Below are positions 54,550 through 63,148 of a stretch of 64,000 nucleotides of DNA, in pieces; positions within the stretch are counted from its first letter, which is position 1, and every line of letters begins with the position of its first letter. This DNA is from Pasteurella dagmatis (GTDB lineage Bacteria; Pseudomonadota; Gammaproteobacteria; Enterobacterales; Pasteurellaceae): contig NZ_LT906448.1 of the NCBI RefSeq assembly GCF_900186835.1, positions 1 through 64,000 on the forward strand. Reading direction: 5' to 3'. The translations under genes and the position numbers were made by a program. A model generated the notes under the pieces. That model worked only from the letters and a program-made list of their open reading frames with translations, did not search any database and was not told the origin of the DNA.

Positions 54550-55308
54550 ATGAAAATGACCAAAATTTTTGCGATTACTTTAGGGGCATTAGCATTAACT
54601 GCGTGCAGCCAAACCATGAAGCAACCGGAGAAACATAGTCATTGGGGTTATACTGGTCATGAATCGCCAGAACATTGGGCGCAACTTTCACCAAAATTTG
54701 CAATTTGTGGTGAGGGTAAAAGCCAATCCCCGGTTAACATTGTCAATACGATCGATGGCAAATTACCGCCAATTAAAATCGATTATCGTCCGTCTAATGT
54801 TGAAATTGTCAACAATGGACACACCATTCAAGTGGACTTCAAAGATGCAAATAACATGATGCATTTGAGCGGTAACACTTATACTTTGAAACAATTCCAT
54901 TTCCATGTGCCAAGTGAGAATCACATTCGTGGAAAATCTTTCCCATTAGAAGCGCATTTCGTACATGCAGATAAAGACGGCAATCTCGCTGTGTTAGGCG
55001 TGTTATATGTGTTATCGAATGAGAACCAACGTTTATCACCAATCTGGAGCAACTTCCCACAAAAAGCTGGTGAGAAATACACTCCGGATACTGCATTTGA
55101 TCCATCTACACTTATTCCGGAAAAACGAGATTACTATCGTTTCAGTGGCTCATTAACTACACCACCTTGTTCAGAAGGGGTAAATTGGTTAGTACTAAAA
55201 CAGTATGACAAAGTGAGCCAATCACAAGTTGATGCTTTTTCTGCAGTAATGAAAGGGAATAACAACCGTCCTGTTCAACCAATTAATGCTCGTGTGATTG
55301 TTGAATAG
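54550..55308 (+). CDS. Alpha-type carbonic anhydrase lipoprotein
   Basis: A zinc enzyme that interconverts CO2 and bicarbonate, here exported and lipid-anchored: signal peptide with lipobox ALTAC (Cys about residue 19). The three zinc His are in KQFHFHVPSENH (two) and PLEAHFVHAD (one); the proton-shuttle His is in NNGHTIQV and the active-site Thr in SLTTPPCSEGVNW. It lies between the biotin cluster and opp as its own unit, with an AAGGAATCACATA ribosome site. It could supply bicarbonate at the cell surface; that is inference. Confidence 0.92.
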   Translation: MKMTKIFAITLGALALTACSQTMKQPEKHSHWGYTGHESPEHWAQLSPKFAICGEGKSQSPVNIVNTIDGKLPPIKIDYRPSNVEIVNNGHTIQVDFKDANNMMHLSGNTYTLKQFHFHVPSENHIRGKSFPLEAHFVHADKDGNLAVLGVLYVLSNENQRLSPIWSNFPQKAGEKYTPDTAFDPSTLIPEKRDYYRFSGSLTTPPCSEGVNWLVLKQYDKVSQSQVDAFSAVMKGNNNRPVQPINARVIVE

Positions 55309-55376
55309 ATAATTTTTCTCATACTGTAAGCATAAAGTGCGGTCAATTTTGCTGAAGTTTTAAATTTTAAACTCGC

Positions 55377-55416
55377 AAAAAAACAAACCGCACTTTTTTG
55401 TGCGGTTTAGTTTTTT
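55377..55416. terminator. Bidirectional terminator between carbonic anhydrase and oppF
   Basis: AAACCGCAC (55385-55393) pairs with GTGCGGTTT (55400-55408) around six T, with T runs on both strands (plus TAGTTTTTT, minus TGTTTTTTT). One arm is an uptake core. Confidence 0.9.
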
Positions 55417-55419
55417 GGA

Positions 55420-56409
55420 TTAGTTTGCTTTAAAACAAGCAACAAAATGATTATTGTACCCTTTTAGAATTGGCTTATCAGCAATGCAGTGTTGATCTGC
55501 TAGTGGACAGCGTGTTCTAAATACACAGCCTGATGGTGGATTAATCGGTGAAGGAAGATCGCCTTCAAGCAATTGGATTTTTTTATTGCGTTCCAATTTA
55601 GGATCGGGAATTGGTACTGCAGACATTAAGGCTTTTGTATAAGGGTGTTTCGTATCATGATATACTTGTTCATAATCACCTAGTTCGACGGCATTGCCTA
55701 AATACATTACTAATACGCGATCAGAAATGTGTTTAACTACCGCAAGATCGTGCGCAATAAAAATTAATGATAATCCCATTTCACGTTGCAATGATTTTAG
55801 CAAGTTAACGACTTGTGCTTGGATTGATACATCCAAAGCAGATACAGGTTCATCACAGATAATCAATTTGGGTTCAACAATTAATGCGCGTGCAATTCCA
55901 ATACGTTGGCATTGACCACCAGAGAACTCGTGAGGGTAGCGGTTAATCAGATTTGGTAATAAGCCCACTTTCATCATCATCGCACGCACTTTTTCCTTCA
56001 CTTCATCATTGGTTAAGTGTGGTTGATAAATTTTCAGTGGCTCTGCAATAATGCTCCCAATAGTCATACGTGGATTGAGTGATGCAAGGGGATCTTGAAA
56101 GATCATTTGAATGTCACTACGTACATTTTTCCATTCTTTTGCATTTTGTCTGGTTAAATCTTTACCTAACCATAGAATGTTACCACCAGAGCTGTTCACT
56201 AAGCCTGTGATCGCACGTGCAAGGGTAGATTTACCACAACCTGATTCACCGACCACACCTAAGGTTTCCCCTTCATATAAATCGAAAGAAACATTATTTA
56301 CGGCTTTTAATGTTTGATGCTTACTAAATAGTAATGACTTGGTATCTTTAATTTTGAAATGTACGCTTAAATCTCTGACTTGTAGAATCACTTTTCTTTC
56401 TGCATTCAT
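55420..56409 (-). CDS. oppF: Oligopeptide ABC transporter ATPase OppF
   Basis: OppF is one of the two ATPases that power oligopeptide import. The 329-residue protein has Walker A GESGCGKST near residue 54, the ABC signature EFSGGQCQR near residue 160, Walker B LIICDEPVSALD near residue 182, and a C-terminal oligopeptide-type Fe-S-like Cys cluster region (CVFRTRCPLADQHC) near residue 300. Its start overlaps the oppD stop by one base (TAATG). It is the last gene of oppABCDF. Confidence 0.95.
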   Translation of the reverse strand: MNAERKVILQVRDLSVHFKIKDTKSLLFSKHQTLKAVNNVSFDLYEGETLGVVGESGCGKSTLARAITGLVNSSGGNILWLGKDLTRQNAKEWKNVRSDIQMIFQDPLASLNPRMTIGSIIAEPLKIYQPHLTNDEVKEKVRAMMMKVGLLPNLINRYPHEFSGGQCQRIGIARALIVEPKLIICDEPVSALDVSIQAQVVNLLKSLQREMGLSLIFIAHDLAVVKHISDRVLVMYLGNAVELGDYEQVYHDTKHPYTKALMSAVPIPDPKLERNKKIQLLEGDLPSPINPPSGCVFRTRCPLADQHCIADKPILKGYNNHFVACFKAN

Positions 56410-57398
56410 TATGCGTTACCTCTTATTAATTGTTCAGCAGGGATAAAGCAAGCGCGTAAACGTTGATCTGGTAATAAATCTAAACTTGGTGCTTTTAAGC
56501 AACTTTCAGTTGCGTGCATACAACGTGGTTGGAACGGGCAACCACTTGGTAAATGTAACAAGTTAGGTGGGTTACCGGGAATTGTAATCAATTCTTCTTC
56601 TTGTCCATCAACACGTGGCACTGCACCAATTAAACCGATTGAATATGGGTGGCTTGGGGTATAGAAAATTTGCTCAGCAGTGCCGTATTCCATCGTACGA
56701 CCCGCATACATAACCAATACGTTGTCGCAGATGCCTGCAACGACACCTAGATCATGAGTAATCATAATAATTGCGGTATTAAATTCACGTTTTAGTTCAT
56801 TTAATAATGTCATAATTTGCGCTTGAACTGTTACATCTAGTGCTGTTGTCGGTTCATCCGCAATTAATAATTTGGGGCGGCAAAGTAGTGCCATTGCAAT
56901 CATTACACGTTGGCGCATACCACCAGAGAATTCGTGTGGATACATATTCATACGCTTGCGAGACTCTGGCATTTTTACGGCATCAAGCATACGTACTGAT
57001 TCTTCAAAAGCTGTTTTGTGATCCATTCCTTTATGCAAAATCAGTACTTCCATTAACTGTTCACCAATTTTCATATAAGGGTTAAGAGAGGTCATTGGAT
57101 CTTGGAAGATCATCGCAATTTGTTCTGCGCGTAAGCGGTTAAGTTGTGTTTCTGGTAAGTTTAAGATTTCTTGACCGTTGAATTTTGCAGAACCTGAAAT
57201 GCGGCCGTTATCTGCAAGTAAACCCATTAAGGCGAATGCAGTTTGTGATTTGCCTGATCCTGATTCACCTACAATCCCTAAAGTTTCACCTGCTTTTAAT
57301 GAAAATGTTAAATTATTGACCGCAGTTACATCACCATCTGGGGTTTTAAAAGTAACGCGCAAGTCTTGAACATCGAGTAGTAAATCGTTTGTTGTCAT
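56409..57398 (-). CDS. oppD: Oligopeptide ABC transporter ATPase OppD
   Basis: OppD is the second ATPase of the oligopeptide importer. The protein matches E. coli OppD closely from DVQDLRVTFKTPDGDVTAVNNL, with Walker A GESGSGKSQ near residue 45, ABC signature EFSGGMRQR, Walker B LLIADEPTTALD, and the C-terminal Cys-rich CPFQPRCMHATESC. I chose the ATG at 57398 with a TTGGAGAGAAAA ribosome site over the in-frame start at 57410. It lies between oppC and oppF on the same strand. Confidence 0.96.
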   Translation of the reverse strand: MTTNDLLLDVQDLRVTFKTPDGDVTAVNNLTFSLKAGETLGIVGESGSGKSQTAFALMGLLADNGRISGSAKFNGQEILNLPETQLNRLRAEQIAMIFQDPMTSLNPYMKIGEQLMEVLILHKGMDHKTAFEESVRMLDAVKMPESRKRMNMYPHEFSGGMRQRVMIAMALLCRPKLLIADEPTTALDVTVQAQIMTLLNELKREFNTAIIMITHDLGVVAGICDNVLVMYAGRTMEYGTAEQIFYTPSHPYSIGLIGAVPRVDGQEEELITIPGNPPNLLHLPSGCPFQPRCMHATESCLKAPSLDLLPDQRLRACFIPAEQLIRGNA

Positions 57399-57419
57399 TT
57401 TTCTCTCCAAGAGCTTGTA

Positions 57420-58331
57420 TTAGCGATCTTTCGGGTCTAGCGCATCACGCAAACCGTCACCAATAAAGTTAAAACAAAATAGCGTAATAACTAAGAATAA
57501 AGCAGGGAAAACTAATAACCAAGGCGCTGCTTCCATTGATTTTGCACCATCATTTAATAATCCACCCCAGCTACTGAGTGGCTCTTGTGTACCCAAGCCT
57601 AAGAAACTTAAAAATGATTCAAATAAGATCATACCCGGTACAAGTAAAGAGGCATAAACTACCACTACACCAAGTACATTCGGGACGATATGACGCCATA
57701 CAATTTGGCGAGAAGAAACGCCACATACGATAGCAGCTTCAATGAATTCTTTTTGTTTCAAGCTCAATGTCTGACCACGTACAATCCTTGCCATATCAAG
57801 CCAAGATACCATCCCAATCGCCACGAAGATGAGGAAAATATTGCGACCGAAGAAAGTCACCAACAAGATGACGAAGAACATAAAGGGAAATGAGTTGAGG
57901 ATTTCAAGGAAACGCATCATAAAAGTATCCACTTTACCGCCAATATAGCCAGAGGTAGCTCCATATAAGGTACCGGCTAAAACTGCGATTAGTGCACCAG
58001 CAATACCTACTAATAATGAAATACGTCCGCCGATTGCCACACGTACAAGCAAATCACGACCAGAGGCATCAGTCCCGAAATAATGCATTGTTTCCCATTC
58101 TGGTGCGGTTGAAATGGCGCTAAAGTCTAACTCATCGTAGGGATAAGGTACCAGCATTGGCGCAAAAATCACGAAAAGGCTGATACAAAAGAGAATAAAT
58201 AAACTTGCTAATGCTGCTTTATTATGGAAAAAGCGACGGCGAGCATCTTGCCATAAACTACGACCTTCAATGCTATCCAGTTTTTCTGTTACTGTTTCAA
58301 GTAGCTCAGTATCTTTTTTATTGTTTAACAT
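57420..58331 (-). CDS. oppC: Oligopeptide ABC transporter permease OppC
   Basis: OppC is an inner-membrane channel subunit. The protein has a cytoplasmic N-terminus, six predicted membrane segments and the EAA-type loop for ATPase docking (EAAIVCGVSSRQIVWRHIVPN near residue 200, split at its centre). I chose the ATG at 58331, with AGGAAT about nine bases upstream, over 58349. It lies in oppABCDF, following oppB by about 27 bases. Confidence 0.93.
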   Translation of the reverse strand: MLNNKKDTELLETVTEKLDSIEGRSLWQDARRRFFHNKAALASLFILFCISLFVIFAPMLVPYPYDELDFSAISTAPEWETMHYFGTDASGRDLLVRVAIGGRISLLVGIAGALIAVLAGTLYGATSGYIGGKVDTFMMRFLEILNSFPFMFFVILLVTFFGRNIFLIFVAIGMVSWLDMARIVRGQTLSLKQKEFIEAAIVCGVSSRQIVWRHIVPNVLGVVVVYASLLVPGMILFESFLSFLGLGTQEPLSSWGGLLNDGAKSMEAAPWLLVFPALFLVITLFCFNFIGDGLRDALDPKDR

Positions 58332-58358
58332 TATTGTGATTCCTGTCAAAACTGCAAA

Positions 58359-59279
58359 TTAATAACGGATTTTTGGGTCAATAACGGCGTATAAAATATC
58401 AACGATTGCATTGAAAGCGATCGTTAAAGCACCGACTAAAATCGTTAAACTTAATACCAGTGAGTAGTCACGATTCAATGCTCCATTAACGAAAAGTTGC
58501 CCAATACCGGGGATACCAAAAATACTTTCAATCACCATTGAGCCTGTAATGATGCCTACGAATGCAGGTCCCATATAAGAAATCACGGGTAATAATGCAG
58601 GGCGTAATGCGTGTTTCAATAAGATACGGCGCATTGGTAAGCCTTTGGCTTTTGCAGTACGAATAAAGTTAGAATGCAGCACTTCAATCATTGAACCACG
58701 TGTAATACGTGCAATACTTGCAATGTAAGATAAACAAAGAGCAATCATTGGCATTAACATAAACTTAAATGCACCGCCTTCCCAGCCACCTGAAGGTAGC
58801 CATTGTAATGAGATGGAAAATACTAATACGAGTAACGGTGCAACAACGAAGCTTGGAATAACCACCCCTGTCATCGCAAAGGTCATTATGAAGTAATCTA
58901 GCCACTTATTTTGATTGAGTGCAGCTATGGTGCCTGCACTTACTCCTAGTGTGAGAGCAATTAAAAAGGCAGAAATCCCCAATTTGAAAGAAACCGGGAA
59001 GGCGGAAGAAACAAGTTGATTTACAGTATAGTCTTTATATTTAAAAGATGGGCCAAAATCACCGTGAGCGAGATCTTTCAAATAAATGACATATTGTTTA
59101 TAGAGCGGTTCATTTAGATGATATTTTGCTTCAATGTTGGCAATTACTTCAGCAGGGTAATTTTTCTCACTAGTAAATGGGCTACCCGGTGCTAACCGCA
59201 TCATAAAGAATGAGATAGTAATTAAAATAAAAAGTGTTGGAATTGCCTGTAAAAGACGACGAAGAATTAATTTAAACAT
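58359..59279 (-). CDS. oppB: Oligopeptide ABC transporter permease OppB
   Basis: OppB is the other channel subunit. The 306-residue protein has the N-terminal FKLILRRLLQAIPTLFILITISF segment, six membrane segments and the EAA-like loop FIRTAKAKGLPMRRILLKHALRP near residue 215 (split over the loop). It pairs with OppC to form the pore. It is separated from oppA by a gap with a hairpin made of inverted uptake sequences. Confidence 0.94.
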   Translation of the reverse strand: MFKLILRRLLQAIPTLFILITISFFMMRLAPGSPFTSEKNYPAEVIANIEAKYHLNEPLYKQYVIYLKDLAHGDFGPSFKYKDYTVNQLVSSAFPVSFKLGISAFLIALTLGVSAGTIAALNQNKWLDYFIMTFAMTGVVIPSFVVAPLLVLVFSISLQWLPSGGWEGGAFKFMLMPMIALCLSYIASIARITRGSMIEVLHSNFIRTAKAKGLPMRRILLKHALRPALLPVISYMGPAFVGIITGSMVIESIFGIPGIGQLFVNGALNRDYSLVLSLTILVGALTIAFNAIVDILYAVIDPKIRY

Positions 59280-59314
59280 ACAAGATAATCCAATCCAAAC
59301 ATCGCAAGCTGCGA

Positions 59315-59359
59315 AAATAAGAAAAGTGCGGTCGGTTCTTGCTAAGTTTTGACCGCACT
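59315..59359 (-). terminator. Intercistronic hairpin between oppA and oppB
   Basis: On the minus strand AGTGCGGTC (59359-59351) pairs with GACCGCACT (59333-59325) around a 17-base loop and is followed by TTTTCTTATT. It lies after oppA in the operon, so it could end part of the transcripts and leave oppA in excess, or protect the oppA 3' end. Both arms are uptake cores. Confidence 0.82.
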
Positions 59360-59375
59360 AATTAAAGTATAAAAA

Positions 59376-61022
59376 TTAATGTTTAATTAAATAAACATCT
59401 TTTAAGTAGACATTTTTACCAGGGTGGTTGATTGGGAAACCTTTAACATAAGGTTTAACCATACGAGGATCAACATAGTAGTACACCGGTACTAATGCAG
59501 CGTCTGATGCTAATTGAGCCTCTAACTTCGCATAAATTTCCGCACGTTTTTCGTCGGTTTCCGATAAGTAGGTTTCAGCAAGAAGTTTGTCAAACTCTGC
59601 GCTTTTATAAAATGCAGTGTTGTTACTACTGGTTGATAAGAAGTAGTTTAAGAAAGTACTTGCTTCATTATAGTCAGCACACCAACCTGCTCGGGTCACT
59701 TGGTAGTTACCTTGATGGCGTGTATCTAAGTAAGTTTTCCATTCTTGGTTTTCTAATGATACTTTCACTAAACCACCTAAGTTTTTCTGCCATAATGAAC
59801 TTGCCGCAAGTGCAATTTTTTTATGGTTTTCAGAAGTGTTATATAATAAGGTGAAATTTAGTGGGTTACTTTTATCGAAGCCAGCTTCTTTCAATAATTC
59901 AATCGCTTTTTTGTTGCGATCTGCTTGGGATAATTCAGCCCAGTCTGGTTTTTGGATTTTTTCACCGCCGTTGATATATGGTGGAGTGAAGCTATATGCC
60001 GGTGTTTGACCTTGAGCTGTCACTTTACCTGTAATAATATCGCGATCAATGGACATTGTAAGTGCTTTTCTTACACGCACATCATCAAATGGTGCTTTCT
60101 TGTGGTTGATTTCGTATAAATAAGTACAAAGTGAAGCCGGTGTATAGACTTCGTTTGGATATTCTTTTTTCAGTTTGGTAAATAACTCAACTGGTAATGC
60201 GTGGTTAGTGATGTCTAAATCACCTGCGCGGTAGCGTGCTACGTCTGTATTTTCTGATTCGATTGGGTATAAAGTAACGTTAGTTAATACGGTTTTTGCG
60301 TGATCCCAGTAATGAGAGTTTGGCACTAACTCTAATTTTTCGTTAATGGTCCAGTTTGCTACTTTAAATGCACCGTTACCTACAATGTTTTTCACATCAG
60401 TCCATTTATCACCAAATTGTTCAACCAATTTTTTGTTTACTGGCGCTAATACATAGTGTTCACTTAATTTATCTGCGTAAGGTACGCTTGCAGATAAAGT
60501 TAATTCTAATGTGTGAGAGTCAAGCGCTTTTACCCCGAGTTCTGTGACAGGTTTTTTACCTGCAACAACATCCTCAGCGTTGAGGAGTTTCAAATATTTT
60601 AAATAGCTTGAATAAGGCGAAGCGGTTTTCGGATCTGCTAAACGTTGAAAAGAGAACACGAAGTCTTCAGCAGTAACCGGTTCACCATTTGACCATTTGG
60701 CTTCAGGACGGAGATGGAATGTCCATTTTTTGAAATCTGGGCTGTGTTCCCATTTTACTGCTGCACCAGGAATGATATGACCTTCTGCATCAGAAATTAC
60801 CAGTGTTTCAAATAATTGACGAGAAGCGAAACTTTCTGGAGTACCCTCAATTTTGTGGGGGTCTAATGATGTTGGATTTGAACCAATATTCCAACGTAAT
60901 TCTTGTTTTTCGGCTAATTCAGTACCAGCTGGTACATTGGCAGCAAGTGATTGTGTCGCGAACAGTGTTAATGTGCTTGTTAATGCAACACTAAGGAATG
61001 TTTTTTTCATTGTGTTTGTCAT
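59376..61022 (-). CDS. oppA: Oligopeptide-binding protein OppA
   Basis: OppA is the periplasmic substrate-binding protein of the oligopeptide importer. The 548-residue precursor has a signal peptide ending LFATQSLA (cleavage near residue 27), then ELRWNIGSNPTSLDPHKIEG, WSNGEPVTAEDFVFSFQRL near residue 110 and FPINHPGKNVYLKDVYLIKH near the end, typical of family 5 binding proteins. The ATG at 61022 has a GAGGAAGGGCT ribosome site. It is the first gene of the opp operon and divergent from yceD. Confidence 0.95.
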   Translation of the reverse strand: MTNTMKKTFLSVALTSTLTLFATQSLAANVPAGTELAEKQELRWNIGSNPTSLDPHKIEGTPESFASRQLFETLVISDAEGHIIPGAAVKWEHSPDFKKWTFHLRPEAKWSNGEPVTAEDFVFSFQRLADPKTASPYSSYLKYLKLLNAEDVVAGKKPVTELGVKALDSHTLELTLSASVPYADKLSEHYVLAPVNKKLVEQFGDKWTDVKNIVGNGAFKVANWTINEKLELVPNSHYWDHAKTVLTNVTLYPIESENTDVARYRAGDLDITNHALPVELFTKLKKEYPNEVYTPASLCTYLYEINHKKAPFDDVRVRKALTMSIDRDIITGKVTAQGQTPAYSFTPPYINGGEKIQKPDWAELSQADRNKKAIELLKEAGFDKSNPLNFTLLYNTSENHKKIALAASSLWQKNLGGLVKVSLENQEWKTYLDTRHQGNYQVTRAGWCADYNEASTFLNYFLSTSSNNTAFYKSAEFDKLLAETYLSETDEKRAEIYAKLEAQLASDAALVPVYYYVDPRMVKPYVKGFPINHPGKNVYLKDVYLIKH

Positions 61023-61270
61023 AGCCCTTCCTCTGTTATGGGTAAAGAACTTTATTAATAAATCAAAAAAACAAGGCTGTAAAGTATATGGCGTATGATT
61101 TGTGAGCTAATTTAGAAAAAAATGATAAAATCTCACCGCACTTTGTTGTTTTATTCACAAATTTGCTTTTTTTCTCAGCAATAAGTGGCGATAATATCAA
61201 AGAAAATCCTTGTAAAAAAAGAGTGTTTATGGTGGTTTGAAGGGAATTCCCGTAAAAATGATAATTTCCT

Positions 61271-61299
61271 TTGACTATTTTCTTCCCAAAAGGTAATAT
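61271..61299 (+). promoter_or_regulatory. yceD-rpmF operon promoter, close to the start codon
   Basis: TTGACT (61271-61276) and TAATAT (61294-61299) are separated by exactly 17 bases. Transcription should start around 61305-61307, two to four bases before the yceD ATG at 61309, so this transcript is probably leaderless or nearly so. Confidence 0.72.
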
Positions 61300-61308
61300 T
61301 CACGCCCT

Positions 61309-61833
61309 ATGCAAAAGGTAAAATTACCCCTAACTGTTGACCCTGTTAAAGATGCTCAGCGCCGGTTGGATTATGATGGCTATTATGCAACCAAGCAGCT
61401 AGAACGTCTTACTGAGTCAGTGAGTAAAGTGCTCAGCGATGCACAGGTTAGATTATCGTTTTTTATTGATCCACAAAAATTAGTAGTAATGAAGGGGCAG
61501 GCCAGCGTTGATGTTGAACTAATTTGTCAGCGTTGCGGTCAACCTTTTATACAACCCCTTGATTGTACATTTTGTTATAGTCCAGTGGCTAATTTGGATC
61601 AAGCCGATGTATTGCCAGAAATTTATGAGCCAATCGAATTTGATGAGTTTGGTGAAATAGATTTACTTGGTACTATTGAGGACGAATTAATTTTAAGTCT
61701 TCCGATTGTGCCATTGCATTCATCTGAACACTGTGAAGTGTCCGTGGCTGAACAGGTTTTTGGCGAATTGCCCGAGGAGCTGGCAAAAAAACCGAACCCG
61801 TTCGCTGTATTAGCTAGTTTAAAGCAAAAGTAA
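61309..61833 (+). CDS. yceD: YceD (DUF177) protein
   Basis: A 174-residue protein that matches E. coli YceD from the first residue (MQKVKLPLT, then [12 protein letters not shown]), and has the CQRCGQPF zinc-like pair and C-terminal [19 protein letters not shown]. Plant and bacterial DUF177 members are linked to 23S rRNA maturation. The start is fixed by the ortholog, yet no ribosome site precedes it because the promoter lies only ten bases upstream. It is followed by rpmF after 17 bases, the conserved yceD-rpmF-plsX-fabH order. Confidence 0.93.
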   Translation: MQKVKLPLTVDPVKDAQRRLDYDGYYATKQLERLTESVSKVLSDAQVRLSFFIDPQKLVVMKGQASVDVELICQRCGQPFIQPLDCTFCYSPVANLDQADVLPEIYEPIEFDEFGEIDLLGTIEDELILSLPIVPLHSSEHCEVSVAEQVFGELPEELAKKPNPFAVLASLKQK

Positions 61834-61850
61834 ATTTAGGAGTATAGCCA

Positions 61851-62021
61851 ATGGCTGTTCAACAAAACAAAAAATCTCGTTCACGTCGTGATATGCGTCG
61901 TTCACACGATGCTCTAACCACCGCTGCTGTATCAATTGAGAAAGCGACTGGTGAAACTCATTTGCGTCACCATGTAACTGCTGACGGTTACTATCGTGGT
62001 CGTAAAGTGATTAACAAATAA
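61851..62021 (+). CDS. rpmF: 50S ribosomal protein L32
   Basis: L32 is a small large-subunit protein. The 56-residue product begins [20 protein letters not shown], the family hallmark, and ends [10 protein letters not shown]. It lacks the C-terminal CxxC pairs of zinc-type L32, so it is the zinc-independent form. A TTAGGAGTATA ribosome site precedes the ATG. It is second in the operon with yceD and plsX. Confidence 0.96.
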   Translation: MAVQQNKKSRSRRDMRRSHDALTTAAVSIEKATGETHLRHHVTADGYYRGRKVINK

Positions 62022-62050
62022 TTTCTAAATTCTTTAGAAAAGGTAATCAC

Positions 62051-63073
62051 TTGAGTCGTCTAACCCTTGCGTTAGATGTGATGGGCGGGGACATTGGTCC
62101 CCGTATTACTATCCCCGCATCCCTCATTGCGTTGGAAAAAGATCCAATGCTTTCCTTGTTATTATTTGGCGATAGCCAGCAAATTCTACCACTCTTAGAA
62201 AACACGCCTTATCCAATAAAAGAACGTCTTACGATCTGTCATTGTTCACGTACAATTAATAATGAACACGGTATTTCTTATGCTTTGCGTCATAGTAAAG
62301 GCACATCTATGCGTCTTGCGATTGAAGCAGTGCAAAAAGGAGATGCTCAAGGTTGTTTAAGTGGTGGGAATACTGCAGCATTGATGGGCTTATCAAAGAT
62401 TTTATTGCAACCTTTACAAGGTATTCAACGACCAGCATTAATTTCAGTGATCCCAACGGTCGAGGGTGAAAAAAGTGTGATGCTGGATCTTGGTGCAAAC
62501 ATTGATTGTGATGCAGAGAATCTCTATCAATTTGCATTAATGGGAGCTATTTTTGCTGAAAATATCTTGAATTTAGTCTATCCTAGAGTGGCACTTTTAA
62601 ATATTGGTAGTGAAGATATTAAGGGACATAAGTCAATTCGAGATGCTGCAAGTTTATTAGAAAAAGATACCGCACTTAACTATGTAGGCTTTATTGAGGG
62701 TAACTTTCTCTTAAATGGAAAAGCAGATGTGATTGTGAGTGATGGATTTGCTGGTAATGTAGCACTGAAAACCTTAGAAGGTGCTGCGAAAAATGTTATT
62801 TCTTTATTGAAAGGGAAATCTAAGAATAGTTTACTAAAACCTGTCTTTTCATGGTTATTAACTCATATCTTTAAAGACAGCTATTTACGCTTGAAGCGTA
62901 TTAATCCCGATGAATACAATGGCGCATCTTTAATTGGATTGACTTCTGTCGTGGTAAAAAGCCACGGTAGTGCAAATATTGAAGCGTTTTCTTACGCAAT
63001 TGCTGATGCGGCATTTCAGGTTCGTCAGCAAATTCCTAATAAAATTTTAGTGGGTCTAGAAAAATATCAATAG
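62051..63073 (+). CDS. plsX: Phosphate acyltransferase PlsX
   Basis: PlsX makes acyl-phosphate from acyl-ACP for glycerophospholipid synthesis. The 340-residue protein has LTLALDVMGGDIGPRIT at the start, SGGNTAALMGL near residue 102 and DLGANIDCD near residue 158. The start codon is TTG at 62051 with AAAAGGTAATCAC upstream; E. coli plsX uses a non-ATG start too as I remember it. It lies between rpmF and fabH, a conserved order that links lipid and ribosome synthesis. An uptake core is in the gene. Confidence 0.94.
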   Translation: MSRLTLALDVMGGDIGPRITIPASLIALEKDPMLSLLLFGDSQQILPLLENTPYPIKERLTICHCSRTINNEHGISYALRHSKGTSMRLAIEAVQKGDAQGCLSGGNTAALMGLSKILLQPLQGIQRPALISVIPTVEGEKSVMLDLGANIDCDAENLYQFALMGAIFAENILNLVYPRVALLNIGSEDIKGHKSIRDAASLLEKDTALNYVGFIEGNFLLNGKADVIVSDGFAGNVALKTLEGAAKNVISLLKGKSKNSLLKPVFSWLLTHIFKDSYLRLKRINPDEYNGASLIGLTSVVVKSHGSANIEAFSYAIADAAFQVRQQIPNKILVGLEKYQ

Positions 63074-63148
63074 ACCAGTCATATAATAAAACAAAATTTA
63101 TCATTAATTTAAAGTAGCGAGTTCGCTGCCTTTTTAACGAGATTTATT

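Noticed and set aside
54441-54638. Small plus-strand frame before the carbonic anhydrase gene
   Set aside because: It overlaps the carbonic anhydrase start in another frame and has no ribosome site or recognisable features.
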